64,000 nucleotides of DNA from an uncultured Christensenellaceae bacterium (lineage in GTDB: Bacteria > Bacillota > Clostridia > Christensenellales > Borkfalkiaceae), in assembly GCA_910586945.1 (NCBI GenBank), contig CAJULO010000004.1, positions 78,749 through 142,748 on the forward strand, read 5' to 3'. This document shows positions 17,752 through 27,556 of the stretch, in pieces. The notes beneath the pieces are model-generated. The model had not been told where the DNA came from, did not search any database, and saw only the letters and a list, made by a program, of their open reading frames with translations. The position numbers were made by a program, and so were the translations under genes. Each line of letters opens with the position of its first letter. Position 1 is the stretch's first letter.

Positions 17752-20295
17752 TTATGTCTTACTCCTATTTTCTTCTTCAATTTGCTCTTGTGGAGTAGAT
17801 ATATTTTCTGCATTTTCAATTTCTTCTTCACGCAAGGTGATAGCAACTGTAGCTATTGCAGAATTTTTTAACCTCATCAAGCGCAAACCTTGTGTATTTC
17901 TACCTAAAATTGAGATGTTTTCAATATGCATACGCATCATTGTTCCACTTGCAGAGATAAGCATAATATCTTCATTGTCATTTACAATTTTTAAGTTGAC
18001 TAAATGTCCAGTTTTTGCATTGAGTACTCCCGCTTTTATACCTTTACCTGCTCTAGATTGTAAACGATATTCCTCAATACCACAACGCTTACCATATCCA
18101 TTTGAAGTGATTGTCAACACTTGACAACCTTCTTGTACAGTAAGCATATCTACTAATATATCACCTGTATTGAGCTTCATAGCCTTTACACCTTGTGTGC
18201 CTCTACCTGTCGGACGCACATCTTCTTCATGGAAACGAATACATTTGCCCTCTTTACTTGCAATGATAAGTTCATTCTCCCCAGAAGTAAATTGTACAGA
18301 AATAAGTGTGTCATCTTCATTGATTTTAATTGCTATTTTACCTGTTTTTCGAATATTTTCGAATTCTTCTATACAAGTTTTTTTAATTAGACCTTGCCGT
18401 GTTGCCATAGTGATAAAACCTATAAGTTCTTTAGGCATAGGAATAATTGCAGTAATTTTTTCCCCTTGTTCTATTGGCAAAAGTTGTACAATAGCCTTTC
18501 CTTTTGCCTGTCGTTGTGCCTCTGGAATCTCATACCCTTTCATACAATATACTTTACCAAAACTAGAAAATAATAAGATTTTATCATGTGTTGAGGCAAC
18601 AAAAAGCTTTTCAATAAAATCATCATCCTTAGGTTTGTGTGCAGTTATACCCACTCCACCACGATTTTGTGCTTTGTATTCAATTACCGGAATGCGTTTA
18701 ATATATCCAGAATGTGTCATTGTAATGACAATATCTTCTTCATCAATTAAATCTTCTGTTAAAATCTCTTCATAATTATAAGAGATTTCAGTCTTTCTCT
18801 CCGCAACAAATCCATTGGAAATTTTTTGTAAATCTTCTTTTATAATGGCATTTACACGATTTTCATTTGCTAAAATATCTTTCAAATCTGCAATCTTTTC
18901 AAGAAGTTCTAGAAGTTCAGCCTTTAATTTTTCCACTTCAAGTGATGTTAAGCGTTGCAAACGCATATCTAAAATTGCCTTAGCTTGCTCTATAGAAAGT
19001 GCAAATCTCTCTGTTAAATTTGTCAACGCTGTTGCACTATCTTTTGACTGTTTAATTATTGCAATCACTTCATCAATATTTGCCAATGCCAAAATTAACC
19101 CTTGTAAAATATGTTCTCTTGCTTCCGCTAAGCGTAGTTCATATTGTGTGCGTCGCGTAATGATTTCTTGTTGATGTGCAATATAACAGGCAATCATTTC
19201 CTTTAAATTTAAAACTTTTGGTTCTTTATCCACAAGAGCAAGCATAATAATTCCATTTGAAGTTTGCAATTGAGAGTATTTATATAATAAATTTAATACA
19301 ACTTGTGCATTTGCATCTTTTTTTAACTCAAAAACAATACGCATACCATCACGCGCAGACTCATCTTGAATATTCGCTATACCTTCAATTTTTTTATCTT
19401 TTACAAGTTCAGCAATATGCTCAACTAGTCTTGATTTGTTGACTTGATAAGGTAATTCCGTTACTACTATGCGATATTTTGTTCCAGTATTATTTGTATA
19501 CTCTTCAATCTCTGCTTTTGCTCGCAAAATATAGTTACCACGACCGGTTAAATATGCTTTTCGTATACCAGAGCGCCCCATCAATATTCCCCCAGTTGGA
19601 AAATCCGGAGCAGGTAGGTATTGCATCAACTCTTCTATAGCAATATCAGGATTATCAATCTGTGCAATAATAGCAGCAATACTTTCATTTAGGTTATGCG
19701 GTGGAATATTTGTTGCCATACCAACAGCAATACCATCACTACCATTGACAAGTAAATTTGGAAAACGCGCTGGAAGCACTATTGGTTCATAACTAGAATC
19801 ATCAAAAGTAAGTCTAAAATCTACCGTTTCTTTATCTAAATCACGGAGCATCTCTCTTGTAAGTTTTGCCATTCTAGCTTCAGTATAACGCATTGCTGCT
19901 GGTGGATCACCATCCACTGAACCAAAATTACCATGTCCATCAACAAGCGGACAATTTATGGAAAAGTCCTGTGCCAAGCGCACAAGTGCATCATATACAG
20001 CAGTATCGCCATGCGGATGGTATTTACCTAGAACATCCCCAACAATTCTCGCACATTTTTTATACGCTTTATCATGTGTTAAGCCAAGTTCATCCATAGA
20101 GTATAAAATTCTTCTATGCACGGGTTTTAACCCATCTCGCACATCAGGAATCGCTCTACTTACATTTACAGCCATTGCATAGCTTATAAATGATTTTTTT
20201 AACTCTTCTTCCACTTCAATATCAATTAAAGTTGTCATTGCGAGTGTCTTTTTAAACTCTTCAGTCAAAGCGGAATCTGTTACTTTTTTTGCCAT
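17752..20295 (-). CDS. gyrA: DNA gyrase subunit A
   Basis: About 847 residues. Breaks and rejoins DNA in supercoiling. The catalytic Tyr lies in AAMRYTEA (about residue 137), the quinolone region reads HPHGDTAVYD, so Thr sits at the E. coli Ser83 position, and the six-bladed C-terminal domain is present. An ATG seven codons upstream overlaps the gyrB stop as TAATG but has no ribosome binding site, while AAGGAT is correctly spaced before the ATG at 20295. Co-transcribed with gyrB. Confidence 0.96.
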   Translation of the reverse strand: MAKKVTDSALTEEFKKTLAMTTLIDIEVEEELKKSFISYAMAVNVSRAIPDVRDGLKPVHRRILYSMDELGLTHDKAYKKCARIVGDVLGKYHPHGDTAVYDALVRLAQDFSINCPLVDGHGNFGSVDGDPPAAMRYTEARMAKLTREMLRDLDKETVDFRLTFDDSSYEPIVLPARFPNLLVNGSDGIAVGMATNIPPHNLNESIAAIIAQIDNPDIAIEELMQYLPAPDFPTGGILMGRSGIRKAYLTGRGNYILRAKAEIEEYTNNTGTKYRIVVTELPYQVNKSRLVEHIAELVKDKKIEGIANIQDESARDGMRIVFELKKDANAQVVLNLLYKYSQLQTSNGIIMLALVDKEPKVLNLKEMIACYIAHQQEIITRRTQYELRLAEAREHILQGLILALANIDEVIAIIKQSKDSATALTNLTERFALSIEQAKAILDMRLQRLTSLEVEKLKAELLELLEKIADLKDILANENRVNAIIKEDLQKISNGFVAERKTEISYNYEEILTEDLIDEEDIVITMTHSGYIKRIPVIEYKAQNRGGVGITAHKPKDDDFIEKLFVASTHDKILLFSSFGKVYCMKGYEIPEAQRQAKGKAIVQLLPIEQGEKITAIIPMPKELIGFITMATRQGLIKKTCIEEFENIRKTGKIAIKINEDDTLISVQFTSGENELIIASKEGKCIRFHEEDVRPTGRGTQGVKAMKLNTGDILVDMLTVQEGCQVLTITSNGYGKRCGIEEYRLQSRAGKGIKAGVLNAKTGHLVNLKIVNDNEDIMLISASGTMMRMHIENISILGRNTQGLRLMRLKNSAIATVAITLREEEIENAENISTPQEQIEEENRSKT

Positions 20296-20315
20296 ATCTA
20301 TATCCTTATTTTTCA

Positions 20316-22232
20316 TTAAATATCTAATTCTTGCACAAGTGTAGCATTATCTTCAATAAACTGCCGTCTTAGTTCCGGACGCTCCCCCATTAAAATACTA
20401 AACATTTCCTCTGCCTGTATAGCATCTTTCATACTCACACGCATAAGTGTTCTCGTCGCCGGATTCATCGTTGTCTCCCATAGCTGCATTTTATCCATTT
20501 CACCAAGTCCTTTATAGCGTTGTAACCCATCTTTTGGAATTTCTCCATGTTCTAACCGATAATTTTCTAGCTCTTCATCACTATACAAATAGGTTATATT
20601 TTTTCCTTTTGTCACCTTAAATAAAGGTGGTCGTGCAATATAAACATGCCCATTTTCAATTAAAGGACGCATAAAGCGGAAGAAGAATGTTAGCAATAAA
20701 ATACGAATATGACTACCATCAACATCAGCATCTGTCATACAGATGATTCTATTATAACGCAACTTGTTTAAATCACAATCATTGAGCATTCCACAACCAA
20801 ATGCCGTTATCATACTCTTAATTTCTTGATTTTCTAAAATTCTATTGAGTCTAGCCTTTTCTACATTTAGAATTTTACCTCTCAAAGGTAATACTGCCTG
20901 AAATCTAGAATCTCTTCCCCCTTTAGCAGTTCCACCTGCAGAATCTCCCTCTACAATATAAATTTCACACAGTTCCGCTCTCTTTTCACTACAATCACTC
21001 AACTTGCCTGGTAAAGTCGTTCCTTCTAGCACACCCTTGCGTCTTGTAAGGTCTCTTGCATTTCTTGCCGCTTCTCTTGCCTTTTGTGCTGTAATACAAC
21101 GTAAAATTAAAGCTTTCGCCTGTGATGGATTTTCCTCTAAAAAGGTTGCAAAAAAGTCCAATGTTGCCTTATTTACAAGCGTACGCATAAAAGTATTGCC
21201 AAGTTTTGTCTTCGTCTGTCCTTCAAAATAAGGCTCTTCTAGCTTTACAGAGATAACGGCAACTATCCCTTCCCGTACATCTTCCCCTGAGAGTGAAGCA
21301 TCATTCTCTTTAATAATTTTTAAGTCCCTACCTGCATCATTTATTGCCTTTGTGAGTGCAACACGAAAACCATCTAAATGCGTCCCACCCTCTTCTGTAC
21401 GGATGTTATTTGCAAATGTAACAATTTGTTCGTTATATCCATCATTGTACTGAAAGGCAACTTCAACAATTCCATTTTCATAGTTTTTTTCAAAATGTAA
21501 TGTCTCTGCAAAAAGTGTCGTTTTGTTTTTATTTAAATCATTGACAAAATATGCAATACCTCCTTCAAAATGGAAGCTATCTTCTCTCTCTTTTCCTTCC
21601 CGTTTATCGGCAATTGTTAGTTCTACTCCTTTATTGAGATAAGCAAGTTCCTTGAGACGCTTTGCAATATTATTGTAATCAAATTCTACAACTTCAAAAA
21701 TTGTTGCATCTGGATAAAAAGTAACTTTAGTCCCTGTAGCATCTGTTTCTCCAATAACGGTAAGTGTTGTTTGTGGAATACCTCTTGCAAACTCCTGTCT
21801 ATGCACTTTCCCCTTTTGAGAGACTTCAACGACCAACCATTCGCTGAGCGCATTTACAACTGAGATACCAACGCCATGTAGACCGCCAGATATCTTATAA
21901 CCACCGCCGCCAAATTTACCTCCTGCATGCAATTTTGTCAAAACAACTTCTACAGAAGATATTCCCTCTGTTGGATGAATATCTGTTGGAATCCCTCTAC
22001 CATTATCCTGTATGGAGATAGAACCATCTGCTTGGATAACTACATCTATTTTTGTACAGTATCCTGCTAAAGCTTCATCAATAGAATTATCAACAATTTC
22101 TTGTACTAAATGATGCAATCCATTGCTATCGTTACTTCCGATGTACATACCAAATCTTTTACGAACGGCCTCTAATCCCTCTAAAACTTCTATTTGGTGT
22201 CCACCATATTCACCTTCAACTTTATGCGACAT
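20316..22232 (-). CDS. gyrB: DNA gyrase subunit B
   Basis: 638 residues; the ATPase half of gyrase. The N-terminal GHKL ATPase shows EIVDNSIDEA and GVGISVVNALSEW, and the Toprim domain shows EGDSAGG and DADVDGSHIR, with the C-terminal RYKGLGEM block. Length and motifs fit gyrase rather than ParE, and the direct link to gyrA supports this. AAGGAAAGG precedes the ATG. Confidence 0.97.
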   Translation of the reverse strand: MSHKVEGEYGGHQIEVLEGLEAVRKRFGMYIGSNDSNGLHHLVQEIVDNSIDEALAGYCTKIDVVIQADGSISIQDNGRGIPTDIHPTEGISSVEVVLTKLHAGGKFGGGGYKISGGLHGVGISVVNALSEWLVVEVSQKGKVHRQEFARGIPQTTLTVIGETDATGTKVTFYPDATIFEVVEFDYNNIAKRLKELAYLNKGVELTIADKREGKEREDSFHFEGGIAYFVNDLNKNKTTLFAETLHFEKNYENGIVEVAFQYNDGYNEQIVTFANNIRTEEGGTHLDGFRVALTKAINDAGRDLKIIKENDASLSGEDVREGIVAVISVKLEEPYFEGQTKTKLGNTFMRTLVNKATLDFFATFLEENPSQAKALILRCITAQKAREAARNARDLTRRKGVLEGTTLPGKLSDCSEKRAELCEIYIVEGDSAGGTAKGGRDSRFQAVLPLRGKILNVEKARLNRILENQEIKSMITAFGCGMLNDCDLNKLRYNRIICMTDADVDGSHIRILLLTFFFRFMRPLIENGHVYIARPPLFKVTKGKNITYLYSDEELENYRLEHGEIPKDGLQRYKGLGEMDKMQLWETTMNPATRTLMRVSMKDAIQAEEMFSILMGERPELRRQFIEDNATLVQELDI

Positions 22233-22265
22233 ATTTACCTTTCCTTATTGAAATTTTACCTTAAC

Positions 22266-22271
22266 ATTATA
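22266..22271 (-). promoter_or_regulatory. Extended -10 promoter of gyrBA
   Basis: Minus strand TGC-TATAAT with the TG of an extended -10; no good -35 is present. It lies about 35 bases before the gyrB ATG. Confidence 0.6.
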
Positions 22272-22412
22272 GCACATTTTGTAAAAAAAATAAAGTTATT
22301 TTCAATAAAAATATAGCAAAATATAGAATTTTTTTAAATAAATGTTATACTTATGTATCATTTTTTGCCATTGCATTATACTGTTAAAAAGATAGATTTT
22401 TAAGGAGTTCTA

Positions 22413-22565
22413 ATGGGAAATATTTGTAAAAGATGTGCTAAAAAATGCAAGGCAATTGAAGAGTACACTTGTCAAGATTGCGGCAAAATAAGTTGTAAAG
22501 AATGCTGTACACAAAATGCTATGCTCTGTCCCTTTTGCAATGGTAATTTATACAGACCAAGTTAA
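22413..22565 (+). CDS. Small Cys-rich zinc-ribbon-like protein
   Basis: A 50-residue gene below common length cut-offs. It holds ten Cys, arranged as CxxC and CxxxC pairs (CKRC, CQDC, CKECC, CPFC), suggesting two zinc-binding knuckles. AAGGAG sits five bases before the ATG and a perfect terminator follows 20 bases after the stop, so it is very likely a real, single-gene transcript. A TATACT -10-like site lies at 22377-22382. Function unknown. Confidence 0.8.
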   Translation: MGNICKRCAKKCKAIEEYTCQDCGKISCKECCTQNAMLCPFCNGNLYRPS

Positions 22566-22586
22566 AACAACTTATTTATGTTATAG

Positions 22587-22620
22587 AAAAATAGGAGAGC
22601 GAAATAGCTCTCCTATTTTT
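22587..22620. terminator. Bidirectional terminator
   Basis: Perfect stem AAAAATAGGAGAGC / GCTCTCCTATTTTT with a six-base loop, between the converging Cys-rich gene and the M50 gene. Confidence 0.9.
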
Positions 22621-22631
22621 CTATTTATCCA

Positions 22632-23744
22632 TTATGCAAAAGCAAATTCTCGTTGAATTATCTGTAATAGTTTGCACTCAAACTTTGCTATTCCTGCAAT
22701 GTTATAGGATTCTGCCTGTCTGTATGCTTCTTTCCACTGCTCTTCTATCTTTACAAAACCTTCTTTTTTTGCCAAAATTGCAAGTCTTGTACGCACTGTT
22801 GTTAGTGCATCTCCTTCTAGATACTTTTTTAAAGATTCTGCCAAATACTCTACTATATTTTCCTCTGTATATACTGCCAAAACAAATAATATTTCTGTTA
22901 AAATTTTTTCTCTATATTCTGTGGGAAAATATTCCTCTTGTTGTAAAAGTTGTAGTGCAATCTCTAAAGCTCTATCAATATCTTCTTCATCTAAATATCG
23001 ATAATATTTTTGTACTTTATATAAAATGCCATATAAATTATTCTCTGCAACTACTACTGTACTAGCATATAATTTTTCTGGAATTTCTCTAGGGCTCTTT
23101 CCTTGCACTAAAGCACTTTCAATTGCCAATAATGTCTGTAATAGGATAGAAGCATTCCCGCCTTGTAAAAAGTCTATAAGTACCTTGCCATCTGTATGGA
23201 GTCCACCAATTTCAAGTGGTATGCTATTGAGTATAAATTGATATACTGCATAGGGCAACGGTGCCACACAGAGAAGATAGATACCAAAAGAAAGTTTCTT
23301 ATAAAAAATAAAGGCGACAATACCAAACAGTACAATACAAAATGTAAAAAACAACCCGCCACATGTTATACAGATAAATTTACCTTTTATATGACTGTCT
23401 CGTCTCGGTAAAAGAATACTTTCTCCCGCAAGTTTACCAAATGGATTGGATAGATAAAATCTCATTTTTCCAGTTGATATATCAAAATTAAAAAAAGATA
23501 AGCTCATCTTAACTACTTTAAAATTAAAACATAAGCCAAAAAATATATGTCCTAATTCATGTAATATATCTACATAAAAGATAGCAATACAGCTTGTAAA
23601 CAGTAAAATAAAGGCTGTCAATATATGATAGGAAAAGGTTTGCACTTGTGTATATCTTAACCCAAACAATAGATATAAAACTTCAGCTATAGCAGCAATA
23701 GCAACAATAACAGAATATAGAATATTTTGCTTTATTCCCTTCAT
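22632..23744 (-). CDS. M50-like membrane metalloprotease
   Basis: 370 residues. Several membrane helices lie in the first 200 residues. The zinc motif HELGH lies inside one (about residue 63), and a second motif NSIPLEIGGLHTDGK resembles the NPxPxxxxDG signature of site-2 proteases. The C-terminal half is a soluble helical, TPR-like region. The ATG overlaps the ppx/gppA stop by four bases (ATGA), with AAGGAT upstream, so it is the last gene of the yabP-yabQ-divIC operon. A sporulation or cell-envelope role is an inference from position. Confidence 0.75.
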   Translation of the reverse strand: MKGIKQNILYSVIVAIAAIAEVLYLLFGLRYTQVQTFSYHILTAFILLFTSCIAIFYVDILHELGHIFFGLCFNFKVVKMSLSFFNFDISTGKMRFYLSNPFGKLAGESILLPRRDSHIKGKFICITCGGLFFTFCIVLFGIVAFIFYKKLSFGIYLLCVAPLPYAVYQFILNSIPLEIGGLHTDGKVLIDFLQGGNASILLQTLLAIESALVQGKSPREIPEKLYASTVVVAENNLYGILYKVQKYYRYLDEEDIDRALEIALQLLQQEEYFPTEYREKILTEILFVLAVYTEENIVEYLAESLKKYLEGDALTTVRTRLAILAKKEGFVKIEEQWKEAYRQAESYNIAGIAKFECKLLQIIQREFAFA

Positions 23745-24658
23745 AAATTATCCTTATTTTGTAATAAAAATTTAAAGATATATCCCTCTAAATTATCTTG
23801 TTCACTCACTATGATTTGCTCTATTTGGAGCATTTGCATAATGGATGATAATAAAAAAACGGCACCTGGTAATACATCTGCTCTTGCCTTATCCATACCA
23901 ACTAAAGCAAGACTCTCTATATAACTTAGTCGAAGTAGTTTATCTGCCCACTCCTGTACTGTTGCTCGCATCAATATTTTCCCATGTACCTTTACACTAT
24001 CATATGGCACAATTTGATAAACCAATGCAGTAAGTGCTGTTGCCGTGCCACCTATTGCATAAAACTCTGCCTTTGGCACATCACCATATAAGGCAATTTG
24101 ACTTTTAATACAAGCTTCTAATTGCATTCTGTCCTTCTTGCAACTATCATATAGACGAACTGCGCCTATTGGCAAACTTTTGGCATAGATTTTTCGCTTT
24201 TCGTCTGCAACAATAATTTCAGTACTTGCTCCGCCAATATCAATGATGCCACCTGCTTTATTTTGCAAACAACCTAAAAGACCACACTCTGCCTCTTCTT
24301 CACCAGTCAAAATATCTACTGTATATCCTGTTTTCATCTTTACAGATTCTATAAACTGCATATTATTTTGACTACTACGCACTGCTTCTGTTGCAAAAAT
24401 ATAAATATTGTGATATGCTAATTCTTTTGCTCTATGACAAAATAGAGAGATAGCTTGTACTGTTCTCTCTATTGCTTCTACTGTCAAAATTTTATTTTGT
24501 TGTAAGCCTGCTGCAAGACGCGTTATCTGTACCTCTTTTACAATACTTTTACCCTCTTTCCACAGTAAAAGGCGTACAGAATTTGAACCTACATCAATGA
24601 TGGCATATTTATTTTTGCTTTCGTAGTTGAATGATGACATATTTATTTTTTCTTTCAT
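23741..24658 (-). CDS. Ppx/GppA-family phosphatase (short form)
   Basis: 305 residues, only the two actin-like domains, without the C-terminal HD domain of longer members. Motifs: AIIDVGSNSVRLLLW near residue 18, ATEAVRSS near 90, and the phosphate-binding GGIIDIGGASTEI near 130. The family hydrolyses polyphosphate or the pppGpp 5' phosphate. It starts at TAATG overlapping the divIC stop. A longer paralogue is encoded at 49116-50630. Confidence 0.85.
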   Translation of the reverse strand: MKEKINMSSFNYESKNKYAIIDVGSNSVRLLLWKEGKSIVKEVQITRLAAGLQQNKILTVEAIERTVQAISLFCHRAKELAYHNIYIFATEAVRSSQNNMQFIESVKMKTGYTVDILTGEEEAECGLLGCLQNKAGGIIDIGGASTEIIVADEKRKIYAKSLPIGAVRLYDSCKKDRMQLEACIKSQIALYGDVPKAEFYAIGGTATALTALVYQIVPYDSVKVHGKILMRATVQEWADKLLRLSYIESLALVGMDKARADVLPGAVFLLSSIMQMLQIEQIIVSEQDNLEGYIFKFLLQNKDNL

Positions 24659-24921
24659 TATTTATCGCCTGGCTTAATTAAGCCAAGTTCTCTTGCTTTC
24701 ATTTCTAACCATTTTAAACTTTCTGTCTTTTTCACTTCGTCTGTTGTCGTTGCAATAATTTGTTCCAACTCTGCAATCTCTCTTTCCAACTGTCTGATAC
24801 GATTTGTTTTATGGAAGATGGACGCTAGTTGATAAATAAGAAAAATTACCAAAACAGCTGCAAGTGCTACAATTAAAAAGGTAAGTGCAACTATCTTTCT
24901 TTTTGCTTTTTCTGTTTGCAT
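24658..24921 (-). CDS. divIC: Septum formation initiator DivIC/FtsB-like
   Basis: 87 residues: a short cytoplasmic tail, one transmembrane helix (about 10-33), then a heptad-patterned coiled coil (about 36-75) ending in KARELGLIKPGDK, the shape and C-terminal motif of DivIC/FtsB. Part of the division complex. It overlaps yabQ by 31 bases but has its own GGAG site. The order yabP-yabQ-divIC matches Bacillus. Confidence 0.85.
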   Translation of the reverse strand: MQTEKAKRKIVALTFLIVALAAVLVIFLIYQLASIFHKTNRIRQLEREIAELEQIIATTTDEVKKTESLKWLEMKARELGLIKPGDK

Positions 24922-25250
24922 AATTTTCTCCGACTAAAATAGCTTTTGTATTTACTATAACATTGTTTTGCTAAAATTGCAAGTATTTTATGAATACTTT
25001 TATAATAAATTAAAAATCCCAAAAGACAGCCTACTGCAATATATAGTCTAAAATTAGGTAAAAAATAGAGACTAGCAAACAATATATAGCTTATTGCAAA
25101 TAGCAGAAAAAAGACAATATCTGCAATAAGAATGACAATTCTATTTTTGCAAAAAAACCGACAAAGACAATTTCCCTCATACAGTATTCCAGAGCAGAGA
25201 CCAATAGTAATTGCCAAAATAAACTGATAGAATTGTCCAATCTCTATCAT
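24891..25250 (-). CDS. yabQ: Spore cortex biosynthesis protein YabQ
   Basis: 119 residues with three or four membrane helices and a very basic C-terminus. It starts with the YabQ-like pattern Q-FL-A-TIGLCSGILYEG. YabQ is needed for spore cortex formation in Bacillus. It overlaps yabP by four bases (ATGA) with AAGGAT upstream. Confidence 0.8.
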   Translation of the reverse strand: MIEIGQFYQFILAITIGLCSGILYEGNCLCRFFCKNRIVILIADIVFFLLFAISYILFASLYFLPNFRLYIAVGCLLGFLIYYKSIHKILAILAKQCYSKYKSYFSRRKLCKQKKQKER

Positions 25251-25528
25251 TTCAAAATCCTTTTTAACAATTTGTCCTGTTTATTGCAAAAACGCATTCC
25301 TTTTATATTGCCTATTGCCACAAATTGTCCACCACTTTTTGTAAAACCAGCAATTTTTAAATTACTACCGAAGACAATAATCTTCCCTGAAACCAATTCC
25401 AAAATAATTTGTTGTGTTGTAAATCCTTCAATACTCAACACACCAGATAAAGTAATCTTTTTTTGATTCTCAATCAAAACTGATTGTTCTTCACCAACTG
25501 CTGAAGTATTTTCTTCTATTTGTTGCAT
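25247..25528 (-). CDS. yabP: Sporulation protein YabP
   Basis: 93 residues. The core matches YabP/YqfC: KITLSGVLSIEGF, then LELVSGKIIVFGSNLKI, then GGQFVAIGNIKGMRF. In Bacillus it acts with YabQ in cortex assembly at the forespore membrane. It is the first gene of the yabPQ-divIC-ppx-M50 operon. The yabP neighbour hupA/hslR usually present is replaced here by typA. Confidence 0.82.
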   Translation of the reverse strand: MQQIEENTSAVGEEQSVLIENQKKITLSGVLSIEGFTTQQIILELVSGKIIVFGSNLKIAGFTKSGGQFVAIGNIKGMRFCNKQDKLLKRILK

Positions 25529-25592
25529 AATTCCTTACACTCCACTAGACTTTTTTACTAGTGTATGCATTATCTTTATGCTTTAGAACTCT

Positions 25593-27416
25593 TTATACTT
25601 TTTTCTTATTTCTACTTTTTGCGCGCATATCATTATCTAAAATTTGTTTACGAATGCGTAAATTTTGTGGAGTAACTTCTAAAAGTTCATCATCGGCAAT
25701 AAATTCCAAACATTCTTCTAAACTCATTTTTTTGATGGAGTTTAGACGCATTGCATCATCACTGCCCGCCGCCCGCGTATTTGTGAGTTGCTTGCGTTTA
25801 CATACATTCACAACAATATCATCTCTTTTAGGAGATACTCCAACAACCATGCCCTCATATACCGGAGTAGCTGGTTCTATAAACAAAATTCCCCTATCCT
25901 GTGCATTATATAGACCATATGTTACTGCTTCTCCACTTTCATGTGCCACAAGTGAACCTGTTTCACGGCGTTGTAAATCACCTTTATAAGGTTGGTATGC
26001 ATGAAAAATGGAGTTTAAAATACCTTCGCCTTTACTTGCTGTTAAAAATTCCGACTTGTATCCAAAAAGTCCACGAGATGGAATTAAAAATTCTAGCCGC
26101 ATTCTTGAACCTATGGTTGACATATGCAAAAGTTCCCCCTTTCTTTCACCCATACTTTGAAAGACTGCTCCAGTTCCCTCTTCAGGGACATCCACAATCA
26201 ATCTATCAATTGGTTCGTATAAATTACCATCAATCATTTTATATAAAACTTTTGGTGTACTTACTTGAAATTCATATCCTTCCCGACGCATCGTTTCAAT
26301 TAAAATGGAGAGATGCATTTCCCCTCTGCCACTGACTTTAAAGGCCTCTGCACTATCTGTATCTTCCACTTTTAAGGATACATCTTTTAGTAGTTCTTTA
26401 TACAATCTGTCTCTAAGATGTCTACTGGTTACAAATTTACCTTCTTTTCCAGCAAAAGGACTATCATTTACAGCAAAAGTCATTTCAACAGTAGGTTCAC
26501 TTATCTTTATAAATGGAAGTGCTTCTATATGCTCTACTGCCGTAACAGTGTCGCCAATCGTAATATCCTCAAGTCCAGAAAAGCAAACTATATCCCCTGC
26601 CTTTGCCTCTTCTACAGCAACTCGCTGTAGGCCTTCAATCTGATAGAGATTGACGATTTTACTCTTTTTAACTTGCCCTTCTTGGTTATAATTGACAACT
26701 GCAACTTGTTGATTGGCTTTTACTATACCTCTCTCTACGCGACCTATACCAATTCTACCAACATATTCGTTGTAATCAATGGAAGAAACCAATATTTGTA
26801 ATGGGGCATCCATATCCACTTCCATAGCAGGCACATGATTTAAAATACATTCAAATAATGTTGTTAAATCTTTCTCTTGCTTTTCTCTATCTCTACTTGC
26901 TGTACCGGCTCTACCAGAACAGTAGACAATTGGACTATCAATTTGACTATCGGTAGCATTTAAATCAATGAGTAGTTCCAAAATTTCATCTTCTACTTCT
27001 TTGATTCTAGCATCTGGTCTATCCACTTTATTGATAACTATAATCAATTTATGGTTAAATTCCAATGCTTTTTGCATCACAAAACGCGTCTGTGGCATTG
27101 GACCTTCAGCAGCATCGACTAAGAGTAATACACCATTTACCATTTTGAGAACACGCTCTACCTCTCCACCAAAATCGGCATGTCCAGGCGTATCAATTAT
27201 ATTGATTTTTGTATTTTTATAATGTACAGAAGTATTTTTGGCTAATATTGTAATTCCTCTTTCCTTTTCTAAATCATTGCTATCCATAACGCGCTCTTGC
27301 ACAACTTGATTTTCTCTAAAGGTACCACTTTGTTTTAACATTTGGTCAACAAGAGTTGTTTTACCATGGTCTACATGGGCAATAATTGCCACATTGCGTA
27401 AATCTAATCTTTGCAT
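25593..27416 (-). CDS. typA: Ribosome-associated GTPase TypA/BipA
   Basis: 607 residues, usual family length. GTPase motifs: AHVDHGKTTL near residue 15, DTPGHADFGGEVER near 75, and NKVDRPDAR near 130; then EF-G-like domains and the TypA-specific C-terminal region. It acts on ribosome assembly or translation under stress. It has its own promoter and AAGGAG. Confidence 0.96.
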   Translation of the reverse strand: MQRLDLRNVAIIAHVDHGKTTLVDQMLKQSGTFRENQVVQERVMDSNDLEKERGITILAKNTSVHYKNTKINIIDTPGHADFGGEVERVLKMVNGVLLLVDAAEGPMPQTRFVMQKALEFNHKLIIVINKVDRPDARIKEVEDEILELLIDLNATDSQIDSPIVYCSGRAGTASRDREKQEKDLTTLFECILNHVPAMEVDMDAPLQILVSSIDYNEYVGRIGIGRVERGIVKANQQVAVVNYNQEGQVKKSKIVNLYQIEGLQRVAVEEAKAGDIVCFSGLEDITIGDTVTAVEHIEALPFIKISEPTVEMTFAVNDSPFAGKEGKFVTSRHLRDRLYKELLKDVSLKVEDTDSAEAFKVSGRGEMHLSILIETMRREGYEFQVSTPKVLYKMIDGNLYEPIDRLIVDVPEEGTGAVFQSMGERKGELLHMSTIGSRMRLEFLIPSRGLFGYKSEFLTASKGEGILNSIFHAYQPYKGDLQRRETGSLVAHESGEAVTYGLYNAQDRGILFIEPATPVYEGMVVGVSPKRDDIVVNVCKRKQLTNTRAAGSDDAMRLNSIKKMSLEECLEFIADDELLEVTPQNLRIRKQILDNDMRAKSRNKKKV

Positions 27417-27452
27417 TCTATATTATTCTCCTTGATGTACATATTCTTATCA

Positions 27453-27482
27453 AGTATATCATAATTTCATCCTTTTAGGCAA
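27453..27482 (-). promoter_or_regulatory. Promoter of typA
   Basis: Minus strand: -35 TTGCCT (27477-27482), 18-base spacer, extended -10 TGA-TATACT (27453-27458). Confidence 0.7.
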
Positions 27483-27520
27483 ACAGAAATACCCTCAAAA
27501 AATCAAAAAAATAGCAAAAA

Positions 27521-27556
27521 AAAAGAGTAGTAGATTTCTTTTCTACTACTCCTTTT
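27521..27556 (-). terminator. Strong intrinsic terminator upstream of typA
   Basis: Stem AGTAGTAGA / TCTACTACT followed on the minus strand by nine T residues. It lies about 400 bases beyond the proA stop and before the typA promoter, so it may end a non-coding transcript. Confidence 0.8.

Noticed and set aside
17752..22232. Long open frames on the plus strand opposite gyrA and gyrB
   Set aside because: They lack ribosome binding sites and are mirror images of strongly conserved genes.
25535..25580. CACTAG/CTAGTG inverted repeat as typA terminator
   Set aside because: Stem is short and has no T run on the minus strand; too weak to list.
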